In this document: positions 61,883 to 64,000 of the stretch, piece after piece
Layout: each line of letters opens with the position of its first letter
Numbering within the stretch: the first letter of the stretch is position 1
Assembly: GCF_001905005.1 (NCBI RefSeq)
Contig: NZ_LWKZ01000023.1
Coordinates: 806,001-870,000, forward strand
Length of the DNA stretch: 64,000 nucleotides
Direction: 5' to 3'
Origin: Streptomyces sp. CB02923
GTDB lineage: Bacteria > Actinomycetota > Actinomycetes > Streptomycetales > Streptomycetaceae
The notes under the pieces: model-generated
What the model was told of the DNA's origin: nothing
The model's database searches: none
What the model saw: the letters and a program-made list of their open reading frames with translations, nothing else
Position numbers and translations under genes: made by a program

Positions 61883-62424
61883 TTCTTCAGACCGGCGACC
61901 GGATGCCCGGACACCTGCATCTCCGCGGCGGGCAGATAGCCCCACCCCTTGGCCCCCTTGCTCCCGGAGACGGTGTCGGCCTGCGTGTAGTACCAGATGT
62001 CCTTGCCCTGGTAGGAGCCGCCCTTCTTCCAGCACACGAACCAGCTCGGCGCGAAGGCGATCTGCCCGTTCACGGTGCTCTGGGGGGTGGACTGCACCCG
62101 GATCGCGCCCAGGTTGTGCGGACAGACCACGTCTCCGAGGAAGTTCATGCCGGTCCAGTCGGTGTGCCGCGCGTCGGCCCGCGTCTGGCATCCGGCGGCG
62201 ACGCCCGTACGGAACCCGCCGTCCGCCCCGCCACGGGACCCGCCCGCCGTGGCCTGCGGCGCCGGGGGAGCGATCAGCGCAGCCGCGAGCAGCACCGTCA
62301 CCGCAAGCGCTCCCTGATGCTCCGCCGCCCGCGCCCGCCCTCTTCGCAACACCCCCCGGACGCGCCGGGCGTGAAGACCGCTCCGGGCGCGTGCGCCGAC
62401 ACCTCTGACGACTCTGACGGCCAT
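61867..62424 (-). CDS. Secreted single-domain SWFVCW/WYYTQAD protein
   Basis: A 185-residue protein from the ATG at 62424 (AGGAG 7 nt upstream). A long arginine-rich start precedes the hydrophobic core LAVTVLLAAALIAPP of a signal peptide. The mature domain has CQTRADARHTDWTG, DVVCPHNLG, PSWFVCWKKGG, IWYYTQADTV, KGWGYLPA and KKCTW. HTDWTG.NF..DVVC links it to domain 1 of the two-domain protein at 47997-48971. It is first gene of the right-hand leftward operon, with a leader of about 200 nt containing a 29-bp near-repeat (62543-62571 and 62579-62607). Confidence 0.85.
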   Translation of the reverse strand: MAVRVVRGVGARARSGLHARRVRGVLRRGRARAAEHQGALAVTVLLAAALIAPPAPQATAGGSRGGADGGFRTGVAAGCQTRADARHTDWTGMNFLGDVVCPHNLGAIRVQSTPQSTVNGQIAFAPSWFVCWKKGGSYQGKDIWYYTQADTVSGSKGAKGWGYLPAAEMQVSGHPVAGLKKCTWA

Positions 62425-62633
62425 GTCTGATCTCCTGCGGTCGGCCGGCCGTCGCGTCGTCCCCACCCGTCTGCCGGACGAGGTCCCCGGGACGCCGCAC
62501 GGCCCGGGGCCGCCCGCACACCGGGCACGGGACGGCACCGGGTGTCACGGCGGCAACGGCACGGCGAAGGGCAACGGATGTCATGGCGGCAACGGCACGG
62601 CGACGGGAACCGGCGTGATGCGCTGTCCCACCG

Positions 62634-62677
62634 ATCCTCCCACCACCCCCTGACACCTCACTGACGACCGCCTGACC
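62634..62677 (-). promoter_or_regulatory. SARP-type heptamer array and -10 box of the right-hand secreted-protein operon
   Basis: On the minus strand GGTCAGG (62677-62671), CGTCAGT (62666-62660) and TGTCAGG (62655-62649) recur every 11 bp; nine nucleotides later lies GAGGAT (62639-62634). Spacing, heptamer core (GTCAG) and -10-like box match the arrays at 50092-50135 and 50159-50202. It overlaps the 3' end of the MFS gene. Confidence 0.75.
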
Positions 62678-63992
62678 GCCCCGGCGGCACGGAGTCCGCC
62701 ACCGGCCTGTCCACTCGCCGGCCCTTCCGTACGCCCTTGCCGTCCGCTCCCGCCGACGCCGTCCGCCGTACCGCCAGCGGCACCAGCACACACGGCACGG
62801 CGACGCACACGGCCAGGGCGGACGCGGTCATCCCCGGCCAGAGCCCGGCCACGGACCCGTACACCGTGCTCGCCAGTTGTTGCAGACAGAAGAAGAGCCC
62901 GGAAGCGTTGCCGGGACTGCGGCCGACCGAGTGCAGCATGCCTGCCTGGGACGCGGGCAGGACCGCGCCGACCCCGGCCATCACCACCATCATGGGCACC
63001 ACCACAGGCCACGGCGAATGCCGGGCCCCCAGCCCGGCGGCGGCCGCGGCGACCACGGCCAACAGGACGCCGCCCAGCGCGCACACCACCGCGGCACGCC
63101 GCAGCAGAGCGGTCAGCTCCCACCTGGCCGAGAGCCCCCGGACCGCGAACGCACCGGCCACCGCGCCCAGCGCGGTCACCGCCACCAGCCCGCCGTACGC
63201 CGTCGGCGTCAGCCGGATTCCCACGCCCAGCGCGTGCGCCGAGTACGTCACGAACACGACATGCGCCATCGACGCCAGACTGATGGCGTACCAGCAGGCA
63301 CGGTAGGAGGGGTCCCGCAGATGGACGGCATAGTCCGCCAGCACCGTCCGCACCCGCACTCCCCGGCGCCCCTCCGGCTCCGCACCGGACGGCACCACGA
63401 CGAGGAAGAGCACGGCAGCCACCGCACCGAGCACCGCCATGAGGACGAAGACGCCCCGCCAGCCCGTCGACTCGGTCAGCCGGCCACCGAGGACGGGCGT
63501 CAGGCACGGGGTGACCGCGATGGCGGCCATCAGCGTGGACAGCGTGCGCACGCGCAGCGCCTCGGGGTAGACGTGCCGCACCGTCAGACGCGCCAGCACC
63601 GTCGCCGCACACCCGCCGAGCGCCTGGACGAACCGCCCCGCCACGAGCACCGGCAGCGTCGGGGCCACCGCGCACACCACCGAGGCCACGACGAACAGCC
63701 CCAGCGCCCACAACTGGGTCCGCCGCACCCCCCAGCGCTCCACCAGCATCCCGGCCAGCAGGACCGACACCGCGAACCCGGCCAGATAGAGCGTGACGAC
63801 CAACTGCACCGCCCCCGGACCACCGGACGGCAACGCCGCCATCCCGGGCAGTGCGGGCGCCACGACGGTCACCCCGAACTGAGGGATCACCGACACCAAC
63901 GCCAGCACACAGGAGACCCGGCCCAGCCCGCCCCGGCGCCCACCCGGCCGGAACGGCGTCCCCTCCTCACCCACTGAACGCCTTGGCCGCAC
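62658..63992 (-). CDS. MFS exporter (DHA1, Bcr/CflA-like drug resistance family)
   Basis: Up to 444 residues from a GTG at 63992; a GTG at 63974 is an alternative and the upstream region is outside the window. About 12 spans. The first periplasmic boundary VTVVAPALPGMAALP, motif A between spans 2 and 3 (GMLVERWGVRRTQLWALG) and motif C-like sequence after span 5 (LTPVLGGRLTESTGWRGVF) mark the Bcr/CflA drug:H+ antiporter group. It probably exports the product of the neighbouring pathway or gives self-resistance. Its promoter is not visible. Confidence 0.88.
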   Translation of the reverse strand: MRPRRSVGEEGTPFRPGGRRGGLGRVSCVLALVSVIPQFGVTVVAPALPGMAALPSGGPGAVQLVVTLYLAGFAVSVLLAGMLVERWGVRRTQLWALGLFVVASVVCAVAPTLPVLVAGRFVQALGGCAATVLARLTVRHVYPEALRVRTLSTLMAAIAVTPCLTPVLGGRLTESTGWRGVFVLMAVLGAVAAVLFLVVVPSGAEPEGRRGVRVRTVLADYAVHLRDPSYRACWYAISLASMAHVVFVTYSAHALGVGIRLTPTAYGGLVAVTALGAVAGAFAVRGLSARWELTALLRRAAVVCALGGVLLAVVAAAAAGLGARHSPWPVVVPMMVVMAGVGAVLPASQAGMLHSVGRSPGNASGLFFCLQQLASTVYGSVAGLWPGMTASALAVCVAVPCVLVPLAVRRTASAGADGKGVRKGRRVDRPVADSVPPGRSGGRQ

Positions 63993-64000
63993 CCTCCCGC

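Overview
The window is high-GC DNA with dense, overlapping genes, many GTG starts, SARP-style promoter repeats, an ECF41 sigma factor and TipA-like and PucR-like regulators. It looks like a Streptomyces (or close relative) chromosome. I see no rRNA, tRNA, insertion sequence or CRISPR array.

1-27.6 kb: one leftward exopolysaccharide operon of 21 genes, mostly joined by 4-nt ATGA/GTGA overlaps and running off the left edge. It has a polyprenyl-phosphate sugar transferase, GDP-mannose dehydrogenase, three glycosyltransferases, two Wzz-like copolymerases, an asparagine synthase, a two-domain oxidoreductase, a heparinase-type lyase, a secreted beta-helix protein, an O-antigen-ligase-like protein and a Wzx-like flippase. 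A cassette for a modified sugar follows: nucleotidyltransferase, C-methyltransferase, PIG-L deacetylase, SDR, DUF4910, pyruvyltransferase, 3,5-epimerase and PLP aminotransferase.

27.6-39 kb: unrelated single genes: Gmad2-LysM protein, serine hydrolase, carotenoid oxygenase with a PucR-type regulator, DUF4394 secreted protein, an FAD oxidoreductase with its ECF41 sigma factor, a VOC protein, a TipA-like MerR regulator and a SnoaL-like protein.

38.9-46.7 kb: leftward respiratory nitrate reductase operon narGHJI followed by a TDT/SLAC1-type anion transporter. Behind it lies a frameshifted fragment of a second TipA-like gene.

47.5-64 kb: the most interesting region. A rightward operon (50.25-60.8 kb) encodes an aldehyde dehydrogenase, an acyl-CoA-dehydrogenase-fold flavoprotein, a class III aminotransferase, a SRPBCC protein, a small membrane protein, a ferritin-like diiron protein, KAS III, ACP, KAS II and a DUF2156 aminoacyl-transferase-like protein. 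I read it as a pathway that builds a fatty chain, turns it into an amine and oxidises the nitrogen, possibly to an azoxy or hydrazine product by valanimycin-like logic. On both sides lie leftward operons for small secreted proteins sharing an undescribed four-cysteine domain (five copies; SWFVCW and WYYTQGD motifs); the left one also has a fatty acid desaturase. Three promoters, two divergent at 50.1-50.2 kb and one at 62.65 kb, carry three NGTCAGN heptamers at exact 11-bp spacing followed after 9 nt by a -10-like hexamer. This is the layout of SARP-controlled promoters, and it ties the biosynthetic operon and both secreted-protein operons into one apparent regulon. An MFS exporter closes the window.
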